Assembly (NCBI RefSeq): GCF_021559775.1
Contig: NZ_CP056047.1
Span: 2,418,001-2,482,000, forward strand
Direction: 5' to 3'
Length of the DNA stretch: 64,000 nucleotides
From: Gillisella vitis
Lineage (GTDB): Bacteria; Pseudomonadota; Alphaproteobacteria; Rhizobiales; Rhizobiaceae
The notes under the pieces were generated by a model that did no database searches, was not told the DNA's origin, and saw nothing but the letters and a program-made list of their open reading frames with translations. The position numbers were made by a program, and so were the translations under genes. Below are positions 28,212-37,544 of this stretch, piece by piece (position 1 is the first letter of the stretch; each line of letters opens with the position of its first letter).

Positions 28212-29501
28212 TTAAGAGCCCTTGCCGCCGCACTTGCCGGACTTGACGTTGAAATTGCCGCAGTTCATCGGCAGGCGCCAATCGGCGATCAGGTCCTTGC
28301 TGTCGGGGAGGAAATCCGACCATTCATCGCCGACGACTTCCGGTGTCTGGGAAACGATGTCGAACTGGCCATTTTCCTGGACTTCGCCAATCAGCACCGG
28401 CTTGGTGATGTAATGGCTTGGCATCATCGTGGCATAGCCGCCGGTGAGGTTCGGCACGGAAACGCCAACCAGCGCGTCGATGACCTTGTCGGGTTCAGCA
28501 GAGCCTGCCTTTTCGACAGCCTTTACCCACATGTTGAAGCCGATATAGGCGGCTTCCATCGGGTCGTTGGTGACGCGCTTGTCGTTCTTGGTGAAGGCAT
28601 GCCAGGTCTTGATGAACTCGGCATTCACAGGGGTATCGACGGACTGGAAGTAGTTCCAGGCGGCGAGATGGCCAACCAGCGGCTTGGTGTCGATACCAGC
28701 CAGTTCTTCTTCACCGACCGAGAAGGCCATGACTGGAATGTCTTCAGCCTTGACGCCCTGGTTGCCGAGTTCCTTGTAGAAAGGCACGTTGGCATCGCCA
28801 TTGACGGTGGAGATAACAGCGGCCTTCTTGCCAGCCGAGCCGAATTTCTTGATGGCGGCGACTTCGGTCTGCCAGTCGGAGAAGCCGAACGGCGTGTAGT
28901 TGACCAGGATGTCTTCCTTCTTCACGCCCTTGGACAGAAGATAGGCTTCGAGAATCTTGTTGGTCGTGCGCGGATAGACATAGTCGGTGCCTTCGAGCAC
29001 CCAGCGCTGCACGCCTTCATTCTCCATCAGGTAATCAACGGCGGGAATGGCCTGCTGGTTGGGAGCGGCACCAGTGTAGAAGACGTTGCGTTCGCTTTCC
29101 TCACCCTCGAACTGCACGGGGTAGAACAGCACCGAATCCAGCTCCTTGAAGACCGGCAGAACCGACTTGCGCGACACCGAGGTCCAGCACCCGAATACCG
29201 CCGAAACCTTGTCCTTGGAAATCAGTTCGCGGGCCTTTTCGGCAAACAGCGGCCAGTTGGAGGCCGGATCGACCACGACAGGCTCCAGCTTCTTGCCGAG
29301 AACGCCACCCTTCTTGTTCTGCTCGTCGATGAGCATCAACATGGCGTCCTTCAGCGTCGTTTCTGAAATCGCCATCGTGCCGGAGAGAGAATGCAGAATG
29401 CCGACCTTGATCGTATCTTCAGCGGCAAACGCACCGTGGAAGGCGGTGGTGGACAGCATGGCGCCGACAAGTGCGCTCGCCAGTTTGGACTTGAAGTTCA
29501 T
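28212..29501 (-). CDS. urtA: Urea ABC transporter substrate-binding protein UrtA
   Basis: Periplasmic urea/short-amide binding protein of 429 residues. Signal peptide to about residue 26 ('GAFAAEDTIKVGILHSLSG'). Family features: 'LSGTMAISETTLKDAMLMLI', 'VFGCWTSVSRKSVLPVFKE' and 'LFYPVQFEGEESERNVFYTGA', the last specific to the UrtA/FmdD group. The start has gagggg upstream. The gene leads urtABCDE. Upstream are a 16-bp palindrome, two small hairpins and an FNR-type box. Confidence 0.95.
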   Translation of the reverse strand: MNFKSKLASALVGAMLSTTAFHGAFAAEDTIKVGILHSLSGTMAISETTLKDAMLMLIDEQNKKGGVLGKKLEPVVVDPASNWPLFAEKARELISKDKVSAVFGCWTSVSRKSVLPVFKELDSVLFYPVQFEGEESERNVFYTGAAPNQQAIPAVDYLMENEGVQRWVLEGTDYVYPRTTNKILEAYLLSKGVKKEDILVNYTPFGFSDWQTEVAAIKKFGSAGKKAAVISTVNGDANVPFYKELGNQGVKAEDIPVMAFSVGEEELAGIDTKPLVGHLAAWNYFQSVDTPVNAEFIKTWHAFTKNDKRVTNDPMEAAYIGFNMWVKAVEKAGSAEPDKVIDALVGVSVPNLTGGYATMMPSHYITKPVLIGEVQENGQFDIVSQTPEVVGDEWSDFLPDSKDLIADWRLPMNCGNFNVKSGKCGGKGS

Positions 29502-29567
29502 TTCAGGTTCCCCTCTTTTTGAATTCTGGAGTGAGGGGACTATCGGCTGCTGCGCTGCAAAATCGTA

Positions 29568-29583
29568 TACGTCAATTGACGTA
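29568..29583 (-). promoter_or_regulatory. 16-bp perfect palindrome in the urtA promoter region
   Basis: TACGTCAATTGACGTA reads the same on both strands and lies 66 bp upstream of the urtA ATG. Size and symmetry suit a dimeric regulator such as a LuxR-type response regulator; one is encoded at 37768. Binding is inferred only. Confidence 0.5.
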
Positions 29584-29607
29584 GGTCACGGGGCAAAGCC
29601 ACGATCT

Positions 29608-29647
29608 CCCTACAAAATAGGGGATTGTCCGCCTAAAACTGCGGACA
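29608..29647. promoter_or_regulatory. Two adjacent small inverted repeats upstream of urtA
   Basis: CCCTA-N5-TAGGG (29608-29622) is followed by TGTCCGC (29626-29632) and GCGGACA (29641-29647) with an 8-nt loop. They may be operators or mRNA hairpins. They lie between the palindrome and the FNR-type box. Confidence 0.3.
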
Positions 29648-29661
29648 TAGGTTTATTATAC

Positions 29662-29675
29662 TTGATTTTCATCAA
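29662..29675 (+). promoter_or_regulatory. FNR/FixK/DNR-type box (TTGAT-N4-ATCAA)
   Basis: TTGAT TTTC ATCAA is an exact consensus match, 106 bp upstream of the heme oxygenase ATG and 160 bp upstream of urtA on the other side. Oxygen- or NO-linked control of the heme oxygenase-phytochrome pair is the simplest reading. Confidence 0.6.
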
Positions 29676-29781
29676 ACACGAACCCTAATACCTGACAAGG
29701 ATCTCATGGAGAGCATCCTCATAGACCGCTCATATAGCTGATGTAGAATAGAGCGGCGGCAATCTGTTTCGAAAGTCATCC

Positions 29782-30363
29782 ATGCCTTTTTCACCCCGGC
29801 GACGGCTTCTGAAGGAAGCGACCGCCGATGCTCATGCCGAACTTGATGCAGTGATCGGCGATTTTTCCTCTCCTGCCGCCTACCGCGCTTATTTGCTCGG
29901 AATGGCCCGTTTTCGGCTGCCATTGGAAGAGATGATTGCCCAACAGGCCCAGCGGGCACCCTTTGTCAGTTGGCCGGGCACCTGGAAGCCGGTCATGATC
30001 GGCAACGGGCTGCGTGCCGACCTGCAGACGCTTGAGCTGGAGGACGACCGTTGCCAGGCATCGGTTCCCCAGCCACAAAAGACCGAAGACTGGCTGGGCC
30101 TATTCTATGTGCTGGAAGGCTCCGCGCTTGGCGCAAAGCTTCTGGCAAAACGGGCCGCCCTGCTTGGTTACGGTCCCACCCATGGCGGGGCGCATCTTTT
30201 TGCCCAGGCCGGGAACTTTTCGAGCTGGCCCACGTTTTTACATCTTATGGAGGAACTGCGGGATCTCGATGAAGGGAAGCTCGTGGCCTTTGCCAATGCA
30301 ACCTTTGCTTATGCCTACGCTGCCTTCGAAAGCCCCATGCATGCCTGCTACGCAGACCGTTGA
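29782..30363 (+). CDS. Biliverdin-producing heme oxygenase (BphO type)
   Basis: Heme oxygenase of 193 residues. The proximal histidine is in 'LLKEATADAHAELDAVIG' and the distal-helix glycine region is 'GLFYVLEGSALGAKLLAKRA'. It would open heme to biliverdin, the chromophore of the bacteriophytochrome encoded next. The two genes overlap by 23 bp (30341-30363), a common arrangement for bphO-bphP. The ribosome site is weak. An FNR-type box lies upstream. Confidence 0.9.
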   Translation: MPFSPRRRLLKEATADAHAELDAVIGDFSSPAAYRAYLLGMARFRLPLEEMIAQQAQRAPFVSWPGTWKPVMIGNGLRADLQTLELEDDRCQASVPQPQKTEDWLGLFYVLEGSALGAKLLAKRAALLGYGPTHGGAHLFAQAGNFSSWPTFLHLMEELRDLDEGKLVAFANATFAYAYAAFESPMHACYADR

Positions 30364-32899
30364 TCTCACCAATTGCGACCGCGAACCGATCCATATTCCC
30401 GGCAGTATCCAGCCGCATGGTTGCCTGCTGGCCTGCGATGCGGAAATGGCCGTTGTTCTGCGCCATTCTGCCAATGCCGGAGAGATGCTCGGCGTCAAAG
30501 GCGCGGTGAATGGTGAACAGGTGCATGTGCTTTTAGGTGACGACGCCACCCACGACCTGCGCAATGCTCTGGCGACGGCACCTGAAGCCTCACGCCCCGC
30601 CCTGCTTCCCAATCTGCGCCTCAGCTGCGGCCAGGTTTTCAACGTGAGTGTCCACCGCCAGCGCGCCACTGTGATCATTGAACTGGAACCAGCCAAGGGC
30701 GAACGCGATCCCTTGCAGCTGGCGCGGGAAATGATCGGGCGGATCAAGGATGTCGACCATATCGACAAACTGATCCGCACCTCCGCAAAGCTGGTGCGAG
30801 CGGTGCTCGGCTATGACCGGGTGATGATCTACCGCTTCGACAATGACGGCTCCGGCAAGGTGGTGAGCGAGGCCAAGTCGATGGAGCTGGAAAGCTTCCT
30901 TGGCCAATATTTCCCGGCATCCGACATTCCCCAGCAGGCCCGCAAGCTCTATATGCAAAATTCAATCCGGGTGATTTCCGATGCAAGCGGCCACAAGGTG
31001 GCAATCGAGCCGGAACTGGATGCCTCCGGTGAGCCGCTTGACCTGTCCTTTGCACATTTGCGCAGCGTTTCGCCCATTCACCTGGAATATCTGCGCAATA
31101 TGGGGGTCGGCGCGTCGATGTCGATCTCGATCCTGTTGAATGGCGAACTTTGGGGCCTGATCGCCTGTCATCATTACCGCGCAAAGACCCTGTCCATGGC
31201 GCAACGGGTCGCCGCTGAATTGTTTGGCGAGTTTTTCTCCCTGACACTGCTTGCCCTGAAGCAGAAACACAAGCTTGACCTGGCCACTGGCACACGCCAA
31301 TCGCTGGACCGCTTTCTGCACCTTGCCTCCCACCACGAAAATCTTGAGGCGCTGTTTGGCGAATGCCTGCCGGAATTCAGCAGCCTCGTGCCCTGCGATG
31401 GTGCGGGCCTTTGGATGAACGGGACCTGGACGGCCATTGGCACCTGTCCGCCGCCTGCCGAAATCGAACCGCTGATACGCTTCGTCAACAGCGTTGCCGA
31501 TGGACAGACCTGGGCCAGTCACGCCTTGTCCCAATTTCTGCCCAGAGCCGAAAGCTATTATGAGACGGTGTCCGGCGCCATGGTCGTGCCGCTCTCGGAA
31601 ATTCCCCGAGATTACCTGTTGTTTTTCCGCAAGGAACGGCTGCAAACCCTCAATTGGGCTGGCAATCCCGATAAATCCTATGAGATCGGGCCGCTGGGCG
31701 ACCGGCTGACACCACGCAAGAGCTTCGCCATCTGGAAGGAAGCGGTCACAAAGCAATCGGACCATTGGAGCGAAAACGACAGGGAGGTCGCGGAAGCCAT
31801 TCGCGCCGTCACCGTCAAAGTGGTGCTCCGGCATAACGAGTTGATGCAGGAAGAGCGCAACAAGGCCGACATCCGTCAACGCGTGCTGAATGAGGAATTG
31901 AACCACCGGGTCAAGAATATTCTGGCGGTGATCAAGTCGCTGATCGGCGTTCCGACGCGGCCGGAACACCAGTTGAGAGACTATGTCACCTCGCTGAAGG
32001 GCCGCGTCCACGCCCTGTCCCATGCCCATGACCAGGTGATTCGTGGCAGCGGCAGCGGCCAGTTGAGCGAACTGCTACAGGCCGAGCTTGGTCCTTACCG
32101 CACTGAGGGCACCACAATCTCGCTTGGTGGCCCGATGGTCGTGCTCGACAGCCGCGCCTATGCCGTCACGGCCCTGGTTATCCACGAGCTTGCCACCAAT
32201 GCGGCGAAATACGGAGCACTCTCGCGCACTGGAGGCAAGCTCGACTTGACTTGGCGCTGGACGGGAGAGGGAGATTGTGAAATTCTGTGGACGGAAAGCG
32301 GCGGGCCAACGGTGACCGCGCCGACACGCCGGGGCTTTGGCTCCGCCTTGATAGACCGTAGCATTCCCTATGATCTCGGTGGTAAGAGCACCGTGAATTA
32401 TAACCCACACGGCCTGAATGCGTATCTTTTGCTTCCTGCCCGTTTCCTGTCCGGTTCCGGACACGAGCCGGAAACCACACACGCCCCGCCCCCGGAGACA
32501 GAGACCAGATCCATGGCCAATATCGACAAAACCCTGCCGATCCTGCTGGTTGAAGACCAGATGCTGATTGCGATGGATGCCGAAATGATGCTGGGCGATG
32601 CCGGCTTTACCACTGTCATGACAGCAGGCTCCGTGCCGGAAGCTCTGGCGCAAATCAAGGTCACAGCCCCTGCCTTGGCCGTGCTCGACATCAACCTCGG
32701 CAATCATACCTCCGTGCCGGTGGCCCAGGAGCTGCACCAGCGGGGCATTCCCTTTCTGTTTGCCACCGGCTATGCCGAGCGGTCGATCATTCCGGAAGCC
32801 TTCGGCGACGTCACGATCATCAACAAGCCTTATGATGGAGAGGCGCTGGCCGATGCGGTGCTGAGCCTGTTGCGCCAACCGGACGCCACCACCAGCTAA
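30341..32899 (+). CDS. Bacteriophytochrome with HWE histidine kinase and C-terminal receiver
   Basis: Red/far-red light sensor of 852 residues. PAS-GAF-PHY photosensory core: the biliverdin-attaching Cys12 lies in 'LTNCDREPIHIPGSIQPHG', the GAF pocket has 'PASDIPQQARKLYMQNSIR', and the PHY tongue has 'TPRKSFAIWKE' (P-R-x-S-F). An HWE/HisKA_2 kinase follows, with His522 in 'LNEELNHRVKNILAVIKSL' and 'VIHELATNAAKYGAL'. A receiver domain ends the protein (Asp783 in 'LAVLDINLG'). This layout matches the Agrobacterium Agp2-like group. ATG 30341 fits the family N-terminus and overlaps bphO. The output partner is not adjacent. Confidence 0.93.
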   Translation: MPATQTVDLTNCDREPIHIPGSIQPHGCLLACDAEMAVVLRHSANAGEMLGVKGAVNGEQVHVLLGDDATHDLRNALATAPEASRPALLPNLRLSCGQVFNVSVHRQRATVIIELEPAKGERDPLQLAREMIGRIKDVDHIDKLIRTSAKLVRAVLGYDRVMIYRFDNDGSGKVVSEAKSMELESFLGQYFPASDIPQQARKLYMQNSIRVISDASGHKVAIEPELDASGEPLDLSFAHLRSVSPIHLEYLRNMGVGASMSISILLNGELWGLIACHHYRAKTLSMAQRVAAELFGEFFSLTLLALKQKHKLDLATGTRQSLDRFLHLASHHENLEALFGECLPEFSSLVPCDGAGLWMNGTWTAIGTCPPPAEIEPLIRFVNSVADGQTWASHALSQFLPRAESYYETVSGAMVVPLSEIPRDYLLFFRKERLQTLNWAGNPDKSYEIGPLGDRLTPRKSFAIWKEAVTKQSDHWSENDREVAEAIRAVTVKVVLRHNELMQEERNKADIRQRVLNEELNHRVKNILAVIKSLIGVPTRPEHQLRDYVTSLKGRVHALSHAHDQVIRGSGSGQLSELLQAELGPYRTEGTTISLGGPMVVLDSRAYAVTALVIHELATNAAKYGALSRTGGKLDLTWRWTGEGDCEILWTESGGPTVTAPTRRGFGSALIDRSIPYDLGGKSTVNYNPHGLNAYLLLPARFLSGSGHEPETTHAPPPETETRSMANIDKTLPILLVEDQMLIAMDAEMMLGDAGFTTVMTAGSVPEALAQIKVTAPALAVLDINLGNHTSVPVAQELHQRGIPFLFATGYAERSIIPEAFGDVTIINKPYDGEALADAVLSLLRQPDATTS

Positions 32900-32910
32900 A
32901 ATAGAGAGAA

Positions 32911-32953
32911 GCGAAAGCCTGTCTGGTTCAATCAGAACCTGACAGGCTTTCGC
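32911..32953. terminator. Long hairpin between convergent genes
   Basis: GCGAAAGCCTGTC (32911-32923) pairs exactly with GACAGGCTTTCGC (32941-32953). Inside, GGTTC pairs with GAACC after one T-T mismatch, giving an 18-bp stem with a 5-nt loop. It lies between the phytochrome and hydroxylase stops, so it may end transcription from both sides. Confidence 0.65.
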
Positions 32954-32992
32954 GGATATCCCGGACTATCGTGCGTATCGAAACGATGCCTG

Positions 32993-33823
32993 TCAGCCAG
33001 CCGTGCTGTTGCGCAGCTTTTCCGCTTCGGCGTAGAATTTCTTTTCCCACTCATTGTGGTTGTCCAGCCCCTCGCGGATGAAAGGCGTGAAGATCGCCAT
33101 GTTCATCAGCGCCCAATTGACCAGTCGGGCCGGGAATTTCAGCGGTTTGGCGAAATCGACGAACAGCACGACGCGGGTCTTGTCGGTGTGGTTCCAGGCT
33201 TCGTGCTCGTAGGCATCGTCGAAGATCAGCACCTTGCCCTCTTCCCAGTGGCAGATCTGGTCCTTGACGCGGATGGCGATCTGGTCGCGCGGTTCCGGCA
33301 CGATCATCCCCAAATGCAGGCGCAGCACGCCGTTATAGGGACCGCGATGGGCGGGCAGATGCTTGCCGGGTTCGAAAATCGAAAACATCACCGTGGTCAG
33401 GCCGGGAATGGCCTGCATGGCCTTCCAGGTTTGCGGGCAGGCCTTGATATTGGCCTCGGACTTCACGCCAAAACCGAGAAGAAAGAAGGTCTTCCAGCGA
33501 TTATCCGTGGAAATCGTCTTCACATCGGTGGAAATATCCTGAAAGCTCGGCAGCTCGCTCTGGCGCAGCAGGATCTGGTCCAGCTCGGCGCGAATGGCCG
33601 GATAGGCCTTTTCCACCTCTGCCACCCAGGGAAAGGTGGCATTGTCATAGACCGGCGGATTGCCAAGCTTGGCATATTTGAAATTCAGCTTTTCCGCCCA
33701 GGCGACGATACCCATAAAAAACCTGGTAATGCGGCTTGGCCGGTCCATAGGCTGAATGCCTGATGTGCCGAAGGTCTGTTCATTGTCCACACCGTTCGAA
33801 GGCTGAGAGGCTGGCATATCCAT
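32993..33823 (-). CDS. Aspartyl/asparaginyl beta-hydroxylase family (LpxO/OlsC-like)
   Basis: Fe(II)/2-oxoglutarate dioxygenase of 276 residues. Iron-site histidines are visible in 'HLPAHRGPYNGVLRLHLGM' and 'DDAYEHEAWNHTDKTRVVLFVDF'. Relatives hydroxylate acyl chains of lipid A (LpxO) or ornithine lipids (OlsC), so a membrane-lipid substrate is likely. A hydrophobic stretch near the C-terminus ('LVNWALMNMAIFTPFI') fits membrane association. The start at 33823 (or 33817) avoids an implausible upstream extension; the ribosome site is weak. Confidence 0.8.
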   Translation of the reverse strand: MDMPASQPSNGVDNEQTFGTSGIQPMDRPSRITRFFMGIVAWAEKLNFKYAKLGNPPVYDNATFPWVAEVEKAYPAIRAELDQILLRQSELPSFQDISTDVKTISTDNRWKTFFLLGFGVKSEANIKACPQTWKAMQAIPGLTTVMFSIFEPGKHLPAHRGPYNGVLRLHLGMIVPEPRDQIAIRVKDQICHWEEGKVLIFDDAYEHEAWNHTDKTRVVLFVDFAKPLKFPARLVNWALMNMAIFTPFIREGLDNHNEWEKKFYAEAEKLRNSTAG

Positions 33824-34119
33824 CGGTATCACTTTCTGATGCAACAATTCCGTACCGCGATGCCGATCACACCGGCGCAGGCGTTGAAAAACCCAAACGC
33901 CCGAAAAATGGAAAAATAGAGGCAAACCGGATTTCGTCCAGCCGCCACACCCCTGTCACCCGCATCTTCTCGAAGCACTGTCACAATTCCAGTTTCCTGC
34001 GCAATGGAAAAACAGCAGGAAGCGGCGCGAACATCGCCAAGCGCCCTTGCAAAACCCCCGGCTTGCCGTGACAGTATCCATCCATCCTGTTTCCCATCAG
34101 AAAGCGCCAGAATACCGGC

Positions 34120-37100
34120 ATGGCCGCACGCCAACGCATCATTCCAGTCCGACGCCAATATAACCGCTGGGTGGCCGACCAGACGCTGGAAGATTATGCG
34201 CTGCGCTTTACCGCCAAAAGTGCCCGCCGGTTCTCCTCCAGCCGGATTTCCCAGACTGCCATCGGCGCGATTTCCTTTCTGGCGCTAGAGGCGATTGGCG
34301 GCACGATCACGCTATCCTATGGCACCACCAATGCGTTTTTCGCCATTCTGGTCGCTGCCGTTCTGATGCTGCTGGTTGGCCTGCCGATCAGCCGTTATGC
34401 GATCCGCGAAGGCGTCGATATCGATCTTCTGACCCGTGGCGCTGGCTTCGGTTATATCGGATCCACACTGACCTCGCTGATCTATGCCAGCTTCACCTTC
34501 ATGCTGTTTGCCATCGAAGCCTCGATCATGACCGGGGCCTTGGCGCTGGCCTTCGGCATTCCGCCCTCAATCGGCTATATTATTTCGGCTGTTGTCGTCA
34601 TTCCGCTGGTCACCTACGGCATCCAGCTGATCTCGAAATTCCAGCTTCTGACCCAGCCGATCTGGATCGTGCTGAATATCGCGCCCTTCGTGTTCATCGC
34701 CTTTCAGGACTGGGAAAAATTCGACCTCTGGCGCGCTTTTGCGGGCATTCACCAGTCCAATGCCGGAACGCAAAGTATCGCACCGTTTCGCCTCGCTGAT
34801 TTCGGTGCCGCCTCCGCCGTCATCCTGGCGTTGATGCCACAGATTGGTGAGCAGGTGGATTTCCTGCGCTTCCTGCCACCGGAGGGCGGGCGCAAGCTGC
34901 ATCATCGCTTCATGGTGTTTCTGGCTGGTGCCGGATGGGTGGTGCTGGGCGTGCCAAAGCTGCTGGCCGGTTCCTTCCTCGCGGTGCTGACGCTATCGAC
35001 CGGCGTCACCTTAAGCGAGGCCGCCGATCCCGCCCATATGTATCTGGCCGCCTTCGGCTATATCCTGCCCAATCAGACGCTGGCCATGCTGCTGATGGTC
35101 GCCTTCGTGGTGGTGTCGCAGTTGAAGATCAACGTGATGAACGCCTATGCAGGGTCGCTCGCCTGGTCGAATTTCTTCTCCCGCCTCACCCATAGCCATC
35201 CAGGCCGGGTGGTCTGGCTGGTGTTCAATGTCGGCATCGCGCTGCTGTTGATGGAGCTTGGCATCTACCGGCTGCTGGAAGCGACGCTCGGGATTTTCTC
35301 AATCATCGCCATGGCCTGGCTCTGCACCATTTCCGCCGATCTGTTCATCAACAAGCGGTTGGGCCTTGCGCCTGAGGGTATCGAGTTCAAACGTGCCCAT
35401 CTCTATGACATCAACCCAGTCGGCTGCGGCACGCTGCTGATTTCGGCCAGCCTGGCGCTGGCGGCGCATTTCGGCCTGTTCGGGCCGTTAATGGCCTCGC
35501 TCTCCACCTTCGTGACGCTGGTCGCCTTCCTGATTTCGCCGCTGATCGCCTGGGGGACCAAGGGCAAATTCTATCTGGCCCGCAAGCCGCGCCATGCCTG
35601 GAAAAACCTTGGCCATATCACCTGTTCGATCTGCGAACATCCGTTCGAGCCTGAAGATATGGCCTGGTGCCCGGCCTATGCCGCGCCGATTTGTTCGCTG
35701 TGCTGTTCGCTGGATAGCCGCTGCCATGACATGTGCAAGCCGAAGGCGCGGCTGAACACCCAGGTCGGCACCGTCGCCCGCACAGTCCTGCCCAGCACGG
35801 TGATTGAAAAGCTGACGACCCGGCTTGGCCGCTATGCGATGACCAGCATCGGGGCGATTTCGCTGGTGGGCGCGATCTTAGCGCTGATTGCCCATCAGGT
35901 CTCCGCCGCCTCACCCGAAACCGAACTGGTGGTCAATGCGACGGTGCTGATCGTGTTCTTCGTGTTTTCAGTGATTGCCTGCATCGCCACCTGGTTCTAC
36001 GTGCTGGCCCATGACAGCCGATTGGTGGCGGAAGAGGAATCCTACCGCCAGAACAGCCTGCTGTTGAAGGAAATCGCTGCCCACCGCAAAACCGACGCCG
36101 CGCTTCAGACCGCCAAGGAAACGGCAGAAGCCGCCAACCGCGCCAAGAGCCGCTATGTGGTTGGCCTCAGCCATGAATTGCGCACCCCGCTCAACGCTGT
36201 GATGGGCTATGCGCAATTGCTGGAGCAGGACGACACCATTCCGGCTCCGCGCCAATCCGCCATCCGGGTGATCCGCCGCTCCGCCGACCATCTCTCCGGG
36301 CTGATCGACGGGCTGCTGGACATTTCCAAGATCGAGGCCGGACGGCTGCAAGTGTTTTCCGCCGAGCTGAATATCCATGATTTCCTCGACCAGATTATAG
36401 ATATGCTGCGCCCGCAGGCAGAGGCCAAGGGCCTGACTTTCACGCACACCCGCGCCAAGAACCTGCCGCAATATGTGCGCGCCGACGAGAAGCGGCTGCG
36501 CCAGATTCTCGTCAACCTGCTGTCCAATGCCATCAAATTCACCGATGCCGGAACGGTCACATTCGACATCGCCTATCGCAGCCAGGTTGCCAGCTTCACC
36601 GTCACCGATACCGGGCGCGGCATTGCCGAGAAAGATCTGAGCCGGATCTACGAACCCTTCCAGCGCGGCGAGGCCGACACGATCCGTCCGATGCCGGGGC
36701 TGGGGCTGGGGCTGACCATCACCAAGCTGCTGACCAATACGCTGGGCGGCGAAATTGCGGTGGAGAGCGAAACGGACAAAGGCACGACCTTCCGGGTGCG
36801 GCTGATGCTGTCTTCCGTTGACCGGCCCAGCACCGCGCCCAAGGCGGAACGCAAGATCCTTTCCTATGACGGCCCGCGCCGCACCATCGTCGTCGTCGAT
36901 GACAATGAGGACCACCGCGAACTGATGCGCGAGGCGCTTGCGCCCCTGGACTTCATCGTGCTGACCGCCACTGGCGGGCCGGATTGTCTGGCGCTGATTG
37001 AAGGTGTCAAACCCGACCTGTTCCTGGTCGATATTTCCATGCCCGGCATGAATGGCTGGCAATTGGTCGAGCGGCTGCGCGATGCGGGCCAGAGCGCGCC

Positions 37101-37497
37101 GATCCTGATGCTGTCGGCCAATATCGGCGATGGCGCGGTGCGCGAACCCGGCTCCGGCGGCCATAATGATGCTATCGCGAAGCCCGTGGACGTGAAAATG
37201 CTGCGCGACAAGCTGGCCCGCCACCTGAAACTGCGCTGGCTCTATGCCGAAGACATGGCCCCGCCCGCCCCTGCCTTGCCCGCAGGCACGCCACGCGATC
37301 CCGGCCTTGCCCACCGCGAGGACCTGCGCAAACTGGCCGAAATCGGCTATATCAGGGGCTTGGAAAACAAATTGCAGGAACTGGCCAAGACACCCGATAT
37401 GCTGCCCTTCACCGAGGAGTTGCGCCCCTTCGTCCAGGCTTTCGACATGGCCGGGCTGATTGCCTGTCTTGATCGCTATCAGGAGGGCGCGGCATGA
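34120..37497 (+). CDS. NCS1-like permease fused to hybrid histidine kinase
   Basis: A 1125-residue membrane sensor. Residues about 45-480 form a 12-helix domain resembling cytosine/purine/allantoin (NCS1) permeases. Residues 502-539 form a cysteine cluster with eight Cys (502, 505, 517, 525, 528, 529, 535, 539), likely a metal site. Two more membrane helices follow (about 567-628), then a short coiled coil, a HisKA domain (His685 in 'GLSHELRTPLNAVMG'), an ATPase domain ('LVNLLSNAIKF', 'DTGRGI', 'GLGLGL') and a receiver (Asp971 in 'FLVDISMPGMNG'). It probably senses or co-transports a nitrogenous solute and signals to the LuxR-type regulator at 37768. The ligand is unknown. Confidence 0.85.
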   Translation: MAARQRIIPVRRQYNRWVADQTLEDYALRFTAKSARRFSSSRISQTAIGAISFLALEAIGGTITLSYGTTNAFFAILVAAVLMLLVGLPISRYAIREGVDIDLLTRGAGFGYIGSTLTSLIYASFTFMLFAIEASIMTGALALAFGIPPSIGYIISAVVVIPLVTYGIQLISKFQLLTQPIWIVLNIAPFVFIAFQDWEKFDLWRAFAGIHQSNAGTQSIAPFRLADFGAASAVILALMPQIGEQVDFLRFLPPEGGRKLHHRFMVFLAGAGWVVLGVPKLLAGSFLAVLTLSTGVTLSEAADPAHMYLAAFGYILPNQTLAMLLMVAFVVVSQLKINVMNAYAGSLAWSNFFSRLTHSHPGRVVWLVFNVGIALLLMELGIYRLLEATLGIFSIIAMAWLCTISADLFINKRLGLAPEGIEFKRAHLYDINPVGCGTLLISASLALAAHFGLFGPLMASLSTFVTLVAFLISPLIAWGTKGKFYLARKPRHAWKNLGHITCSICEHPFEPEDMAWCPAYAAPICSLCCSLDSRCHDMCKPKARLNTQVGTVARTVLPSTVIEKLTTRLGRYAMTSIGAISLVGAILALIAHQVSAASPETELVVNATVLIVFFVFSVIACIATWFYVLAHDSRLVAEEESYRQNSLLLKEIAAHRKTDAALQTAKETAEAANRAKSRYVVGLSHELRTPLNAVMGYAQLLEQDDTIPAPRQSAIRVIRRSADHLSGLIDGLLDISKIEAGRLQVFSAELNIHDFLDQIIDMLRPQAEAKGLTFTHTRAKNLPQYVRADEKRLRQILVNLLSNAIKFTDAGTVTFDIAYRSQVASFTVTDTGRGIAEKDLSRIYEPFQRGEADTIRPMPGLGLGLTITKLLTNTLGGEIAVESETDKGTTFRVRLMLSSVDRPSTAPKAERKILSYDGPRRTIVVVDDNEDHRELMREALAPLDFIVLTATGGPDCLALIEGVKPDLFLVDISMPGMNGWQLVERLRDAGQSAPILMLSANIGDGAVREPGSGGHNDAIAKPVDVKMLRDKLARHLKLRWLYAEDMAPPAPALPAGTPRDPGLAHREDLRKLAEIGYIRGLENKLQELAKTPDMLPFTEELRPFVQAFDMAGLIACLDRYQEGAA

Positions 37498-37544
37498 GCG
37501 TGCAGAGGCCATCGCCCAACCGCCAATCCATTGCCGGTCTTGCG

